Shown here one piece after another: positions 24,536-33,232 of a stretch of 36,908 bases of DNA. Below the pieces are notes generated by a model that searched no databases, had not been told where the DNA came from, and saw only the letters and a program-made list of their open reading frames with translations. Positions within the stretch are counted from its first letter, which is position 1, and the number at the start of each line of letters is the position of its first letter. Both the position numbers and the translations under genes were made by a program. Source of the stretch: Hyphomicrobiales bacterium (GTDB taxonomy: Bacteria > Pseudomonadota > Alphaproteobacteria > Rhizobiales > Rhizobiaceae); assembly GCA_021775495.1 (NCBI GenBank), contig JAJFHT010000218.1, forward strand, positions 1 through 36,908, in the 5' to 3' direction.

Positions 24536-26986
24536 TCAGGACAGCATGCGTGCACTCTTGGCGTCGTAAAACGGCGTCAGGCTTATTTGGGCGGCAATCA
24601 CATTGCCTTCGACGACAACCGAATATGTCCCGTTTTCCAGTGCGCTCTTGTCCGTTGCGCCGTCAGGCAGAGACAAGAAACAAAGCCCAACCGCGGATCC
24701 GGCCGAATAGCCGTACGCCCCGGCTGTTACGTACCCGGCAATCTTGCCGTCCCGGAGTACCGGTTCGTTGTGATGCAGGAGCGGTCCGGGATCACACAGC
24801 CTGACCGAACATAGAAACGGACCCTCATTCGCAGCTTTCCGCTCAAGATAGGCGTCGCGCCCGATAAAGGGGATCTCCTTGTCCGGCTTGCAGGCGAATT
24901 CCAGCCCGATCTGGTGCGGCGCCTCGGTATAAGCCATGTCGTGGCCCCAATGCACAAAACCTTTTTCTATGCGCAGTGCGTTCAGCGCCTCGCCGCCGAT
25001 CAGGCGCAGGCCGTATTCCCGGCCGGCCTCCATCAGTTCTTCAAAGACGTGCTCAGCGAAATCCGGCGTGACGAAGATCTCCCAGCCGAGCTCACCCGAA
25101 TAGGACAGGCGTTGGGCGGTGACACGGGCATGGCCGATGTGAAACGTCTGGAGGCTGTTGAAGCGAAAAGCAGCATTGGACACATCCACATCGCTGACCG
25201 CTGCCAGCAGATCGCGGCTTTTCGGGCCCATGATGGCCAGAACGCCGAAGGACGGCGTTACATCGCGCAGCCGCACCTCTTGACCGGGACGGATATGATC
25301 GCGCAGGTGAAGAAAGTCGCGCCGTGTGTGGGAGATGGAACTCATCACCATGAACGCATCGACGGCATGGCGCGCCACCGTCACGTCGCTTTCGATTCCG
25401 CCGCGATCATTCAGCATCATCGTATAAGCGACGCGCCCGACCTTCATCGCCATGTTGTTGGTGCAGATGCGCTGAAGGAAGTTTTCGGCATCCCTGCCTT
25501 CGACCATCAGCTTGCCCAGCATGGAATAGTCTATCATCGCCACGGCTTCCCGCGCGGCTTTCTGCTCCTGCTGCGCAAAGTCGAACCAGTTCTGGCGACC
25601 GAAACTGTATTGGTATTTCGGTTCTGTACCCTCGGGCGCGAACCAGCCCGGGCGTTCCCAGCCCTGGACCTCGGCAAAGCAGGCGCCATGGGCTTTCAGC
25701 GCATGATGAAACGGTGTGCGGCGCAGGTTTCGAACCGTTTCGCGCTGGCGGTTCGGCCAGTGCATGGCATAGGTCAGTACGAGTGTTTCGGGGCAGCGCT
25801 CGCGCAGATAGGGGTCGCGGGCCTGAAACTCCTCGCAGCGCTTGGGATCCATCTCGCTGAGGTCAAATGGCGGATGGCCCTTCATGATCCACTGCGCCAG
25901 TGCCCGCCCAGCGCCCGGTCCGGATTGAATACCGGTGGAGTTGACCCCGGCCAGAACGAAATAGCCCTTGATGTCAGGCGCTTCACCCAATGTGAACCGG
26001 CCATCATAGGAATAGCTCTCGGGTCCGTTGAAGAACGTTCGAATTCCGATTTCCTGTAACAACGGCACGCGGTTCATCGCCAGTTCCAGCACCTCCATCA
26101 CGTCATCTTCGACGAAGGGCAGACTGTCGAAACTGAAGTCTTCCGATATCCCCTGCACGCCCCAAGGCTTGGCCTGAAAATGGGCAAAGCCGAACAGCAG
26201 CTTGCCTGCGTCTTCCTTCCAATAGGTGCCATCGCAGTAGGAACGCAGAACCGGCAGATCCTTGGGCAGGTCGTCAATTGCCTCGGTCACGAGATAGTAG
26301 TGCTCACAGGCATGCAGCGGGACGCCCACGCCGTTCTGACGGCCCAGTTCGCGCGCCCACATACCGCCGCAATTGACCACGACATCGGCGGTGATCGTGC
26401 CCCGATCGGTGCGCACGCCGCTAGCTTTCCCGCCTTCGACCAGCACCTCATCGACCTTGATATGTTCAAAGATTTGCGCGCCATGTTTCCGCGCGCCTTT
26501 TGCCAGCGCGGTTGTCAGGTCAATCGGGTTGGCTGACCCGTCAGAGGGCATCCAGATGCCTCCCAGCACGCCCTCTGGGTTCATCAAAGGCCACCGCTCT
26601 TCGATCTCGGGCATGGTCATGTGGTGCGCTTCCACTCCGAAAAGCGATGCAAAATCGGCTTTGCGTTTGAGCTCGGCGAGGCGCTCTTCATTCACCGCGA
26701 CTGAGATCGAGCCGGATTGGCGGAAACCAGGATTCTGACCGGTTTCAGCCTCGATCTCCTGCAGCAGTTCGACCCCGTATTTTGCAAAAACCGTTGTCGA
26801 GTGGCTGCCCTGAAGCTGCCCCACCAATCCGGCGGCGTGCCATGTGGTACCCGAGGTCAGTTGCTTGCGTTCCAGCAGCACCACATCCTTCCATCCTTCC
26901 TTGGCCAGGTGATAGGCGACGGAACAGCCATGGATGCCGCCGCCGATGATGACGACCTGCGCGTGCGAAGGGAGTTGCTTTTGCAT
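24536..26986 (-). CDS. Dimethylglycine/sarcosine dehydrogenase-like FAD + GcvT demethylase
   Basis: An 816-residue two-part enzyme. The N-terminal DAO-fold FAD domain has VVIIGGGIHGCSVAYHLAK (15-20 glycine motif) and TSGTTWHAAGLVGQ, where His50 matches the residue that holds FAD covalently in dimethylglycine and sarcosine dehydrogenases. A middle domain follows (AGVNSTGIQSGPGAGRALA near the end of the flavin fold). The C-terminal half is a GcvT/aminomethyltransferase-type folate domain (e.g. YSGELGWEIFVTPDFAEHVFEEL, ALRIEKGFVHWGHDM). The expected reaction is oxidative removal of an N-methyl group with transfer of the one-carbon unit to tetrahydrofolate. It is the third gene of the minus arm, 27 bases after the EutA-like gene, so its substrate is probably the cluster's N-methylated compound. 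Confidence 0.9.
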   Translation of the reverse strand: MQKQLPSHAQVVIIGGGIHGCSVAYHLAKEGWKDVVLLERKQLTSGTTWHAAGLVGQLQGSHSTTVFAKYGVELLQEIEAETGQNPGFRQSGSISVAVNEERLAELKRKADFASLFGVEAHHMTMPEIEERWPLMNPEGVLGGIWMPSDGSANPIDLTTALAKGARKHGAQIFEHIKVDEVLVEGGKASGVRTDRGTITADVVVNCGGMWARELGRQNGVGVPLHACEHYYLVTEAIDDLPKDLPVLRSYCDGTYWKEDAGKLLFGFAHFQAKPWGVQGISEDFSFDSLPFVEDDVMEVLELAMNRVPLLQEIGIRTFFNGPESYSYDGRFTLGEAPDIKGYFVLAGVNSTGIQSGPGAGRALAQWIMKGHPPFDLSEMDPKRCEEFQARDPYLRERCPETLVLTYAMHWPNRQRETVRNLRRTPFHHALKAHGACFAEVQGWERPGWFAPEGTEPKYQYSFGRQNWFDFAQQEQKAAREAVAMIDYSMLGKLMVEGRDAENFLQRICTNNMAMKVGRVAYTMMLNDRGGIESDVTVARHAVDAFMVMSSISHTRRDFLHLRDHIRPGQEVRLRDVTPSFGVLAIMGPKSRDLLAAVSDVDVSNAAFRFNSLQTFHIGHARVTAQRLSYSGELGWEIFVTPDFAEHVFEELMEAGREYGLRLIGGEALNALRIEKGFVHWGHDMAYTEAPHQIGLEFACKPDKEIPFIGRDAYLERKAANEGPFLCSVRLCDPGPLLHHNEPVLRDGKIAGYVTAGAYGYSAGSAVGLCFLSLPDGATDKSALENGTYSVVVEGNVIAAQISLTPFYDAKSARMLS

Positions 26987-27013
26987 ATTCGGGGACCTGT
27001 CGAGGGAATAGTG

Positions 27014-27805
27014 TCAGCCGCGCGGCGGCAGTTGCTTTCGGAAAAGGCGGCCTGCGCCATCAAGCTTATCGCTGATGCCCGCAAGGCGCAGAAGATGCCA
27101 GGCCAGAGCGTGATTGCTGGCGGATACCGGCTTGTTGAGTGCCTTTTCGGCCTCTTCGATAATGCCTGCGGCGCGCAGGCTGGTGCAGGAGATGAACACG
27201 CCATCCACATCTGCAGCCTTACCCACGGAAATCGCGGCCTGCAGGATCGATTGCGGATCGATCTTGCCGACAACCAGATCGCTTTCTTCATAAAATGAGC
27301 CGACCAAAGTCACCTCGATGCCTGCGTCAGTGAATTTGGCCTGCATCGCTTCGGTTACGTCGGGGGAATAGGGTGTCAGCAGGCCAAGGCGTTTGACGCC
27401 CAGCGCGGCCAATGCGGCCTTGGCCGCCGTCAGCGGATTGGTCGAGGGCACACCGGGGTGTATGTCCTCGATAATCTCGGCCACGCGGTCTTCGCCGATG
27501 ATGGTCGAGCCAGAGGTGCAGCCATAACCTATGGACTTGAATCCCATGTAACCGGGCAGCAGGCCGGCCGCGACCGGCAGTTCCTGCTCCATTCTGGCCA
27601 GGGTTTCAGGCGTGACGGTGATCTCGTTGGCAAGTCGTGCGTGATAGACGGACACTCCGGGCAGATCAGTCAGCGCGCGGAATTCCCATTCCACCGTCTG
27701 ATCCGATTCCAGAACCAGCAGGCCAATACGAGCCCGCTCTCCGGCGCCATCATCGGTCGAGAAATTCAGGCGTTCGATACGTGCCTGCTGATCAGTTGCA
27801 TCCAT
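27014..27805 (-). CDS. EutA-like Asp/Glu racemase-superfamily enzyme (maleate isomerase / arylmalonate decarboxylase type), copy 1
   Basis: A 263-residue protein of the Asp/Glu/hydantoin racemase fold. The two active-site cysteines are in GYGCTSGSTIIGE (C96) and FISCTSLRAAG (C207), the arrangement of maleate cis-trans isomerase, arylmalonate decarboxylase and ectoine-utilisation protein EutA. NPLTAAKAALAALGVKRLGLLTPYSPDV lies between them. The exact reaction (racemisation, isomerisation or decarboxylation) cannot be assigned. It is the second gene of the minus arm, 27 bases after the PhyH gene, with the demethylase gene following. A second, divergent copy lies at 35508-36302. Confidence 0.87.
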   Translation of the reverse strand: MDATDQQARIERLNFSTDDGAGERARIGLLVLESDQTVEWEFRALTDLPGVSVYHARLANEITVTPETLARMEQELPVAAGLLPGYMGFKSIGYGCTSGSTIIGEDRVAEIIEDIHPGVPSTNPLTAAKAALAALGVKRLGLLTPYSPDVTEAMQAKFTDAGIEVTLVGSFYEESDLVVGKIDPQSILQAAISVGKAADVDGVFISCTSLRAAGIIEEAEKALNKPVSASNHALAWHLLRLAGISDKLDGAGRLFRKQLPPRG

Positions 27806-27832
27806 GATCCTACACGCCTTCCGAGGTTCTGG

Positions 27833-28702
27833 TCATCGAGCATCAGCCGTGGCCTGCTGCGCGAAGAACGAGGTATCTTTCGGCACTTCGGGCAGTTGCA
27901 TTTCGTAGGACGAACAGCGCACCCTGCCGGACGGTTCGCCGCGCACCAGATCATGCGTCAATGTGCTGGGCAAGTGGTTCGGACTAAGCTCTATCGCATC
28001 TTCGGCATAATAGGTGGTGATGTACAAGGTGCGTGAACTGTCCGAAAGGTTGGGCGCAGAGCCATGCAGCAGGCTGGCATGCATCAGGCAAACGGAGCCG
28101 GCCTTGCCGGTGCATTTGATGATCTTGTCCGCGTGCTTCTCCATGACCTCATCGGCCACAGTGCCGGTGAACGCACCATTGTGCCAATGGGAATAGAGCG
28201 GCCCTTTATGGGTGCCGGGCACAACTTCGAGCGGGCCGTTTTCCAGCGTCACATCATCAATGAACAGCAGGCAGGTGATCATGTCGTCATTGGTCATCGG
28301 CTCGAACGGAAAATCCTGATGGAATTTCACCTTGGTCGCGGTACCCGGCAGCTTGGAATTGACCTTGCCATGGTGAAACCGGATCGCCGGACCGATTAGT
28401 TCGGCACAGAAATCGACCGTGCGGGCATTGCGCATTATGTCGGCATAGACTTCCGAAACCTCCTCAGGCGACTGGACTCGGCGCAGGGCCGGAACCTCGG
28501 CCGTGTGCCCGGACTCCAGATCAAAACGCGGACGTCCGTCCAGGGCGTCGCCATAATCATCGCCATGCGCCCGGCTTTCATCGACCCATTCGTCAAACAC
28601 CTTGCGAAGGTCTGCCAGTTGCTCCTGCGTCACCGCGTCTTCAACCAGCAAAACGCCATCGCGCCAGAACTGGTCTTTCTGTTCCCGTGTAAGTGCAGCC
28701 AT
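27833..28702 (-). CDS. PhyH-type Fe(II)/2-oxoglutarate dioxygenase
   Basis: A 289-residue phytanoyl-CoA dioxygenase-family protein. The iron triad is readable: His128 and Asp130 in VKFHQDFPF, and His213 in MHASLLHGSAPNLS. Arg224 in SSRTLYITTYY is the expected 2-oxoglutarate ligand. LENGPLEVVPGTHKGPL is the usual beta-strand between the metal ligands. The family hydroxylates small molecules (ectoine hydroxylase EctD is a relative) and can also demethylate or dealkylate. First gene of the minus arm, next to the twin GntR operators, so it probably carries out an early step in the pathway. The ATG at 28702 has GGAG 5 bases upstream. Confidence 0.9.
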   Translation of the reverse strand: MAALTREQKDQFWRDGVLLVEDAVTQEQLADLRKVFDEWVDESRAHGDDYGDALDGRPRFDLESGHTAEVPALRRVQSPEEVSEVYADIMRNARTVDFCAELIGPAIRFHHGKVNSKLPGTATKVKFHQDFPFEPMTNDDMITCLLFIDDVTLENGPLEVVPGTHKGPLYSHWHNGAFTGTVADEVMEKHADKIIKCTGKAGSVCLMHASLLHGSAPNLSDSSRTLYITTYYAEDAIELSPNHLPSTLTHDLVRGEPSGRVRCSSYEMQLPEVPKDTSFFAQQATADAR

Positions 28703-28725
28703 GCCGTTCTCCTAAGAAACCACAC

Positions 28726-28737
28726 TGGTATATACCA
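28726..28737. promoter_or_regulatory. GntR operator copy 1
   Basis: TGGTATATACCA is a perfect 12-base palindrome, 23 bases upstream of the PhyH start. TATATA-centred palindromes of this kind are typical of HutC-subfamily GntR proteins. Confidence 0.8.
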
Positions 28738-28746
28738 AGAGATGGT

Positions 28747-28758
28747 TGGTATATACCA
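28747..28758. promoter_or_regulatory. GntR operator copy 2
   Basis: An identical TGGTATATACCA, centre-to-centre 21 bases from copy 1 (two helical turns), between the divergent PhyH and GntR genes. Two dimers could bind the same face and control both arms. Confidence 0.8.
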
Positions 28759-28799
28759 TTCTCCGTGCTATTCAAAACAAAAAATGGACCTGGCTGTAA

Positions 28800-29540
28800 A
28801 TGTCTCAAATCTCCCCGATGAAAACCGACGGGTCACCGCGCTTCCGGCAAATCGTAGAGCACCTGAAACAGGATATCGCAGAGGGCGTCCTGCCGGCGCA
28901 TTCCGCCCTTCCGTCGGAACGGGCCGTGGCCGAGCTTTATGGTGTCAGCAGAATGACGGCGCGCAGGGCGCTTGAGGCGATGGAGGCCGAGGGCCTGGCC
29001 TATAGCAAGCAGCGCAAAGGCCGATTCGTTTCTCCCAAACGCCTGAAATACGACATCAGCAACATGGTCAGCTTCGTTGCCGACGCGCAGTCCGGCGGCA
29101 CGGACCTGGAAATCGAACTGGTTTCACGGGGAAAGGCCAAGGCAGACAGGTCGCTGGCACCGGCATTGGCGGTGACTGTCGGGGAGGAGCTGCTTGAATA
29201 CACTCGGCTGTTTCGCATCAAGGGCCACGCCACCTTCATCGAAACCGAATATGTCATCGCCTCACGGTTTCCGGATTTGTTGACGCGTGATCTGCGCCAA
29301 TCGACCACCAGATTGCTGGAACAACACTATCGGACATCCGCTCGCAGCGGCGACATCGTCATCCGCATGCGGGCCCTCCAGGCAGATGAGGCGAGACTGT
29401 TGGGGCTTGCGCCCCATCACGCGGCGATTGAACTGGAACAGGTGATCAGGGACAAGTCGGGAGAGGCCTTTTGCTTTGGCCGCCAAGTATGGCGCGGTGA
29501 ACTGGCAGAATTCTCGGCCAAGGCTATCGTGAACGGTTAG
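28800..29540 (+). CDS. GntR-family regulator, HutC subfamily (UTRA domain)
   Basis: A 246-residue regulator. The N-terminal winged helix is FRQIVEHLKQDIAEGVLPAHSALPSERAVAELYGVSRMTARRALEAMEAEGL (about 15-65), followed by GRFVSP. The C-terminal UTRA ligand domain (about 95-240) includes YTRLFRIKGHATFIETEYV and AIELEQVIRDKSGEAFCFGRQVWRG. HutC-type members usually repress catabolic genes until a pathway metabolite binds. The gene starts 41 bases after the second operator and is divergent from PhyH; the plus-arm enzyme genes follow it after 159 bases. ATG 28800 lacks a strong ribosome site, and ATG 28818 is an alternative. Confidence 0.92.
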   Translation: MSQISPMKTDGSPRFRQIVEHLKQDIAEGVLPAHSALPSERAVAELYGVSRMTARRALEAMEAEGLAYSKQRKGRFVSPKRLKYDISNMVSFVADAQSGGTDLEIELVSRGKAKADRSLAPALAVTVGEELLEYTRLFRIKGHATFIETEYVIASRFPDLLTRDLRQSTTRLLEQHYRTSARSGDIVIRMRALQADEARLLGLAPHHAAIELEQVIRDKSGEAFCFGRQVWRGELAEFSAKAIVNG

Positions 29541-29640
29541 AGCGGGAAGACCCAGCGGCACCCTGTAACCGGTGCGGCATTCCGAAAAAGATCACTGCCC
29601 GGTCAACTTGATACACTTTTCATCAACAGCAATTGAATCT

Positions 29641-29669
29641 TTGACGCAATATATCGGCCCGAATACGTA
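29641..29669 (+). promoter_or_regulatory. Possible promoter for the M20–DpaL–M24 operon
   Basis: TTGACG and TACGTA are separated by 17 bases, ending 30 bases before the M20 start. The -10 match is weak and no TGGTATATACCA copy is present, so read-through from the GntR promoter is an alternative. Confidence 0.35.
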
Positions 29670-29699
29670 GAGTTGGCCTGACAACACCTGAGATGAGCA

Positions 29700-30848
29700 A
29701 TGGACGAGTTTCACAACAAGCTGACGGCCTTGCGCCATGATTTTCACCGCCATCCTGAATTGGGGTTCCGGGAAGAGCGCACCAAGTCCAAGGTTGCCGG
29801 ATTCCTGCGCGAACTTGGCCTTGAGGTCCATGAGGGAGCCGGCGTGGTTGGCATTTTGCGCGCGGGTGGCGGCAACCGGGCGATCGGCCTGCGTGCGGAT
29901 ATGGACGCGCTACCGATTCGCGAAACCAGCACCCATGACCATGTCTCGGTCAATCAGGATGTCATGCTTGCATGCGGCCATGACGGGCATATGACCATGC
30001 TCCTGGGGGCTGCCGAAACCCTGAGCCGCGACCCTGATTTCGATGGCACTGTCGTCTTCCTGTTCCAGCCGAACGAGGAGCGCGGATTGGGCGCCCGGGC
30101 AATGATCGACGAGGGTGTGCTGGATCAATTCCCGATCGACGAAGTCTACGCCATTCACAACCTGCCCGGTGCGCCGGTCGGGCAGGTTTCCACCCGTCCC
30201 GGGCAGATTTGTGCCAGCGAGAGCCTGTTCGAGATCGAAATCTCCGGTCGGGGCGGACATGCATCCATGCCCCATGTCGGCGTCGACGCGATCACCGTGG
30301 GGGCCGAGATGGTGCTGGCATTGCAGACGATCGTGTCGCGCAAGCTCGCGCCGAGTGCGGGCGCGGTGGTATCGGTGACCGAGTTCCTGACAGACGGTCA
30401 GCGCAACGTGTTGCCCGGCCACGCAACGCTGAAAGGCGACGTGCGAGCGCGACTGCCAGAAGATCGCGACGCCGTGGAGCGGTTCATGAAACAGATCGTG
30501 GACGGTGTCGCGGCGGTCCACGGTGTCACTGCCGGCATGAGCTTCAACACCGAATTCATCGAGACCATCAACGCCCCTGCCCCCACCGAGGCCGCGGTTC
30601 GCGCGGCGCGTACAGCCGGGCTTGAAACGATCGGCGATCGTCCGCCGATGAGCTTTTCGGAGGATTTTGCCCATTTCAGTGCCGCCGTTCCGGGCGGTTT
30701 TGTGCTTTTGGGCAACGGGGAAACCGGACCGCACGGTCAGCCGCTGCATTCAGCGGATTATGACTTCAACGACGCGCTTCTGCCGATCGGGGCTGCCTTC
30801 TGGGCGGAACTGGTCCGCGATCGCATCCCTGCCAGAAAGGATACATGA
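29700..30848 (+). CDS. M20-family amidohydrolase / N-acyl-amino-acid hydrolase
   Basis: A 382-residue amidohydrolase of the hippurate/IAA-amino acid hydrolase branch of M20. The metal-site motifs are in order: HRHPELGFRE, GLRADMDALPIRE, ACGHDGHMTMLLGAA (Cys92 and His94), FQPNEERGLGARAMID (catalytic and metal Glu126/127), and AIHNLPG. ISGRGGHASMPH marks the dimerisation lid, and HSADYDFND supplies the C-terminal ligand. It should release an amino compound from an N-acyl precursor. The next gene is a diaminopropionate ammonia-lyase, so an N-acyl-diaminopropionate is a reasonable guess. Its TGA overlaps the next ATG (ATGATGA), indicating translational coupling. Confidence 0.92.
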   Translation: MDEFHNKLTALRHDFHRHPELGFREERTKSKVAGFLRELGLEVHEGAGVVGILRAGGGNRAIGLRADMDALPIRETSTHDHVSVNQDVMLACGHDGHMTMLLGAAETLSRDPDFDGTVVFLFQPNEERGLGARAMIDEGVLDQFPIDEVYAIHNLPGAPVGQVSTRPGQICASESLFEIEISGRGGHASMPHVGVDAITVGAEMVLALQTIVSRKLAPSAGAVVSVTEFLTDGQRNVLPGHATLKGDVRARLPEDRDAVERFMKQIVDGVAAVHGVTAGMSFNTEFIETINAPAPTEAAVRAARTAGLETIGDRPPMSFSEDFAHFSAAVPGGFVLLGNGETGPHGQPLHSADYDFNDALLPIGAAFWAELVRDRIPARKDT

Positions 30849-32041
30849 TGACCGATAATCTCCCGCCCGTGCAATTGGGTCATGTCGCCGCGAACCGAAG
30901 AACGGGCGACGCGGCCCTGCGGGTTTTGACGGAACAGGATTTCGCCGAAGCCCGTGCCGAGATCACCCAGTGGGAGGGCTACGCCGCCACCCCTCTGGTA
31001 TCACTTTCCGCATTGGCCACTCAGGTCGGGGTCGGCGAGATTCTCTACAAGGATGAAGGCCCGCGTTTCGGATTGTGCAGCTTCAAGGCTCTGGGCGGGT
31101 CCTATGCCGCCGAGCGGGTTCTGCAACGCGAAGTGGCCCGGCGGACCGGGCAAGAGGTGAGCCTTGCCGATATCCGCACGGGCAAATTCAAAGCCGAATG
31201 CGCTGATATCACGCTGGTCTCGGCCACCGACGGCAATCATGGCCGGTCGCTGGCCTGGGGCTGTCAGCGGTTCGGCGCGTCTTGTCGGATTTACATCCAT
31301 GCCGAGGTCAGCGAAGGCCGGGGGAAAGCTATGCGCGATCTGGGGGCTGAGGTGATCCGGATCGAGGGCGACTATGACGACTCCGTTGCACTCGCCAAGA
31401 AAGAGGCCGAGCAGAACGGCTGGTTCGTCGTTTCCGACACGTCCTGGCCCGGTTATTCCCAACCGCCGCGTGATGTGATGTCTGGTTATGGCGTGATGAC
31501 GCAGGAAATCTGCGAGGCGCTGGACCCGGCACCCAGCCATGTGATCCTGCAGGGCGGAGTCGGCGGGCTTGCCGCCGGGGTCATTGCCGGTCTGCGCCAG
31601 TACTGGGGCGATGACGCGCCGCGCGCGATCATTGTCGAGCCGGAACTGGCCGCCTGTCTTTTTGAAAGCGCCAAGGTGGGCAAGGCAACCAAAGTGGCCA
31701 TTACAGAGGAAACATTGATGGCCGGGCTGTCCTGTGGCGAGCCTTCGGAACTTGCCTGGGAAATCCTTGCCGAGGAAGCCACGGATTTCCTGACGATCCC
31801 TGAATCCGTCGTCGCCCCGGCGGTGCGGCTGCTGGCTCAGCCGATCGGCGACGATCCGGCGATCGAGGCCGGAGAAAGCGCCGTTGCCGGGCTGGCGGCT
31901 TTGATCGCGGCGCGGCAGGATGAGAACCTGTCAGCACAACTTGGCCTCGATGCGAGCTCGCGGGTGCTGTTGATCGGCTCCGAAGGCGTGACCGATCCCG
32001 CTGTTTTCGCAATGATCATGGAGGGACGCGATGCGGCCTGA
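30845..32041 (+). CDS. dpaL: 2,3-Diaminopropionate ammonia-lyase
   Basis: A 398-residue fold-type II PLP enzyme. The Schiff-base lysine is K81 in GLCSFKALGGSYA. Asp129 in SATDGNHGRSLAWG and Asp198 in VVSDTSWPGY match, with the same 69-residue spacing, the catalytic D120 and D189 recalled for E. coli diaminopropionate ammonia-lyase (YgeX/DpaL). GGVGGLAAGV is the phosphate-binding glycine loop. The enzyme converts 2,3-diaminopropionate to pyruvate and two ammonia. It overlaps the upstream M20 gene by 4 bases and the downstream M24 gene by 11 bases, so the three proteins are made together. AAGGA precedes the ATG pair at 30845/30848. Confidence 0.93.
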   Translation: MMTDNLPPVQLGHVAANRRTGDAALRVLTEQDFAEARAEITQWEGYAATPLVSLSALATQVGVGEILYKDEGPRFGLCSFKALGGSYAAERVLQREVARRTGQEVSLADIRTGKFKAECADITLVSATDGNHGRSLAWGCQRFGASCRIYIHAEVSEGRGKAMRDLGAEVIRIEGDYDDSVALAKKEAEQNGWFVVSDTSWPGYSQPPRDVMSGYGVMTQEICEALDPAPSHVILQGGVGGLAAGVIAGLRQYWGDDAPRAIIVEPELAACLFESAKVGKATKVAITEETLMAGLSCGEPSELAWEILAEEATDFLTIPESVVAPAVRLLAQPIGDDPAIEAGESAVAGLAALIAARQDENLSAQLGLDASSRVLLIGSEGVTDPAVFAMIMEGRDAA

Positions 32042-33200
32042 CGCACCCGAGCGGGGATTTCCGAAGGTCGAATTCGAAACCAGGACCCGCAATGCGCAAA
32101 TGCTGATGGCCAGGCAGGACCTGGCCGGATTGCTGCTGATGACGGAACCGGAGGTCCGCTATTTCAGCGGTTTCCAGACGCTCTTTTGGCAAAGCCCGAC
32201 GCGGCCCTGGTTTCTGTTTGTCCCTGCAGAAGGCAAACCCGTCGCGGTGATCCCCGAAATCGGCGCGGCGCTGATGCGCAGCACATGGGTCAAGGATATC
32301 CGGACCTGGAGCGCGCCAAACCCCGCCGATGACGGTGTCAGCCTGCTGATCGATCTCCTGTCGCCGCTGGCCGGGAAAGGCGCCAGACTGGGCATCCTGA
32401 AAGGTCACGAGACATCTTTGAGGATGCCGCTCGGCGACTGGGAGCGGCTGACAACTGCTCTGCCGGGGCTGGAAATAGCGGATGCGACCGGGCTCGTGCA
32501 TGCGTTGCGCAGAGTAAAATCCCCCGCCGAAATATCGAAGCTGTCGCACATCTGCGCCATTGGCTCGTCGACATTTTCCCGCGTACCGGAAATCGTGTCC
32601 GAAGGACAGCCGCTGGATGACGTCTTCCGGGCGTTCAAGCGCGAGGCGCTGGCGCTTGGAGCGGACGATGTCCCCTACCTCGTTGGATCGGCCGATCTAG
32701 GCGGATATATCGATGTCATCTCACCTCCCTCAAGCCGTCCGCTGCAGGCGGGAGACGTGTTGATGCTGGATACCGGGTCCACCTGGGATGGTTATTTTTG
32801 CGACTTCGACCGGAACTGGGCCATCGGACACGCCGACGATCCGTCGCGCCGGGCCTATGACGTGCTGTGGCGTGCAACCGAAGCCGGGATCGAGGCGGCT
32901 GTTCCGGGCAATAGCTGTCGCGACCTGTTCGAGGCGATGCGGTCGGTCATTGCTGAAATGGATACCAGCGGTGGCGATATCGGCAGGCTGGGTCACGGTC
33001 TGGGCATGCAATTGACCGAACAGCCATCACATGCCGCATTCGATGGCACGGTGCTTGAGGATGATATGGTACTGACGCTGGAACCGTCGCTTGGCTATGG
33101 CGACGGGCTGATCATGGTGCACGAGGAAAATATCGTTGTGCGTCAGGGCGGAGCCGAGCTCCTGACCGAACGCGCGGCGCCGGAAATGCCGGTAATCTGA
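32031..33200 (+). CDS. M24-family metallohydrolase (Xaa-Pro peptidase / EutD-DoeA-like)
   Basis: A 389-residue creatinase/prolidase-fold protein with an N-terminal creatinase-type domain (EVRYFSGFQTLFWQSPTRPW). It has a complete five-ligand dinuclear site: D247 and D258 in LDTGSTWDGYFCDFDRNW (spacing 11, as in PepP), H322 in RLGHGLGMQ, E351 in TLEPSLGYGDG and E365 in HEENIVV. It is therefore expected to be metal-dependent, unlike creatinase. Family members cleave Xaa-Pro bonds or ring/amide bonds in osmolyte-like substrates. The start lies within the end of the ammonia-lyase gene, with GGAGGG 6 bases before the ATG. The substrate is probably a cluster intermediate. Confidence 0.9.
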   Translation: MRPDAPERGFPKVEFETRTRNAQMLMARQDLAGLLLMTEPEVRYFSGFQTLFWQSPTRPWFLFVPAEGKPVAVIPEIGAALMRSTWVKDIRTWSAPNPADDGVSLLIDLLSPLAGKGARLGILKGHETSLRMPLGDWERLTTALPGLEIADATGLVHALRRVKSPAEISKLSHICAIGSSTFSRVPEIVSEGQPLDDVFRAFKREALALGADDVPYLVGSADLGGYIDVISPPSSRPLQAGDVLMLDTGSTWDGYFCDFDRNWAIGHADDPSRRAYDVLWRATEAGIEAAVPGNSCRDLFEAMRSVIAEMDTSGGDIGRLGHGLGMQLTEQPSHAAFDGTVLEDDMVLTLEPSLGYGDGLIMVHEENIVVRQGGAELLTERAAPEMPVI

Positions 33201-33232
33201 CACGTGAAGCCCGACCGGAAAGAGGCGATTTG

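Noticed and set aside
24914-26059. 381-residue plus-strand open frame
   Set aside because: It lies wholly antisense to the demethylase gene and shows no domain or ribosome-site evidence.
29910-30749. 279-residue minus-strand open frame opposite the M20 gene
   Set aside because: It is a complementary-frame shadow of a gene with full catalytic motifs; its composition is Arg/His-rich without any motif.
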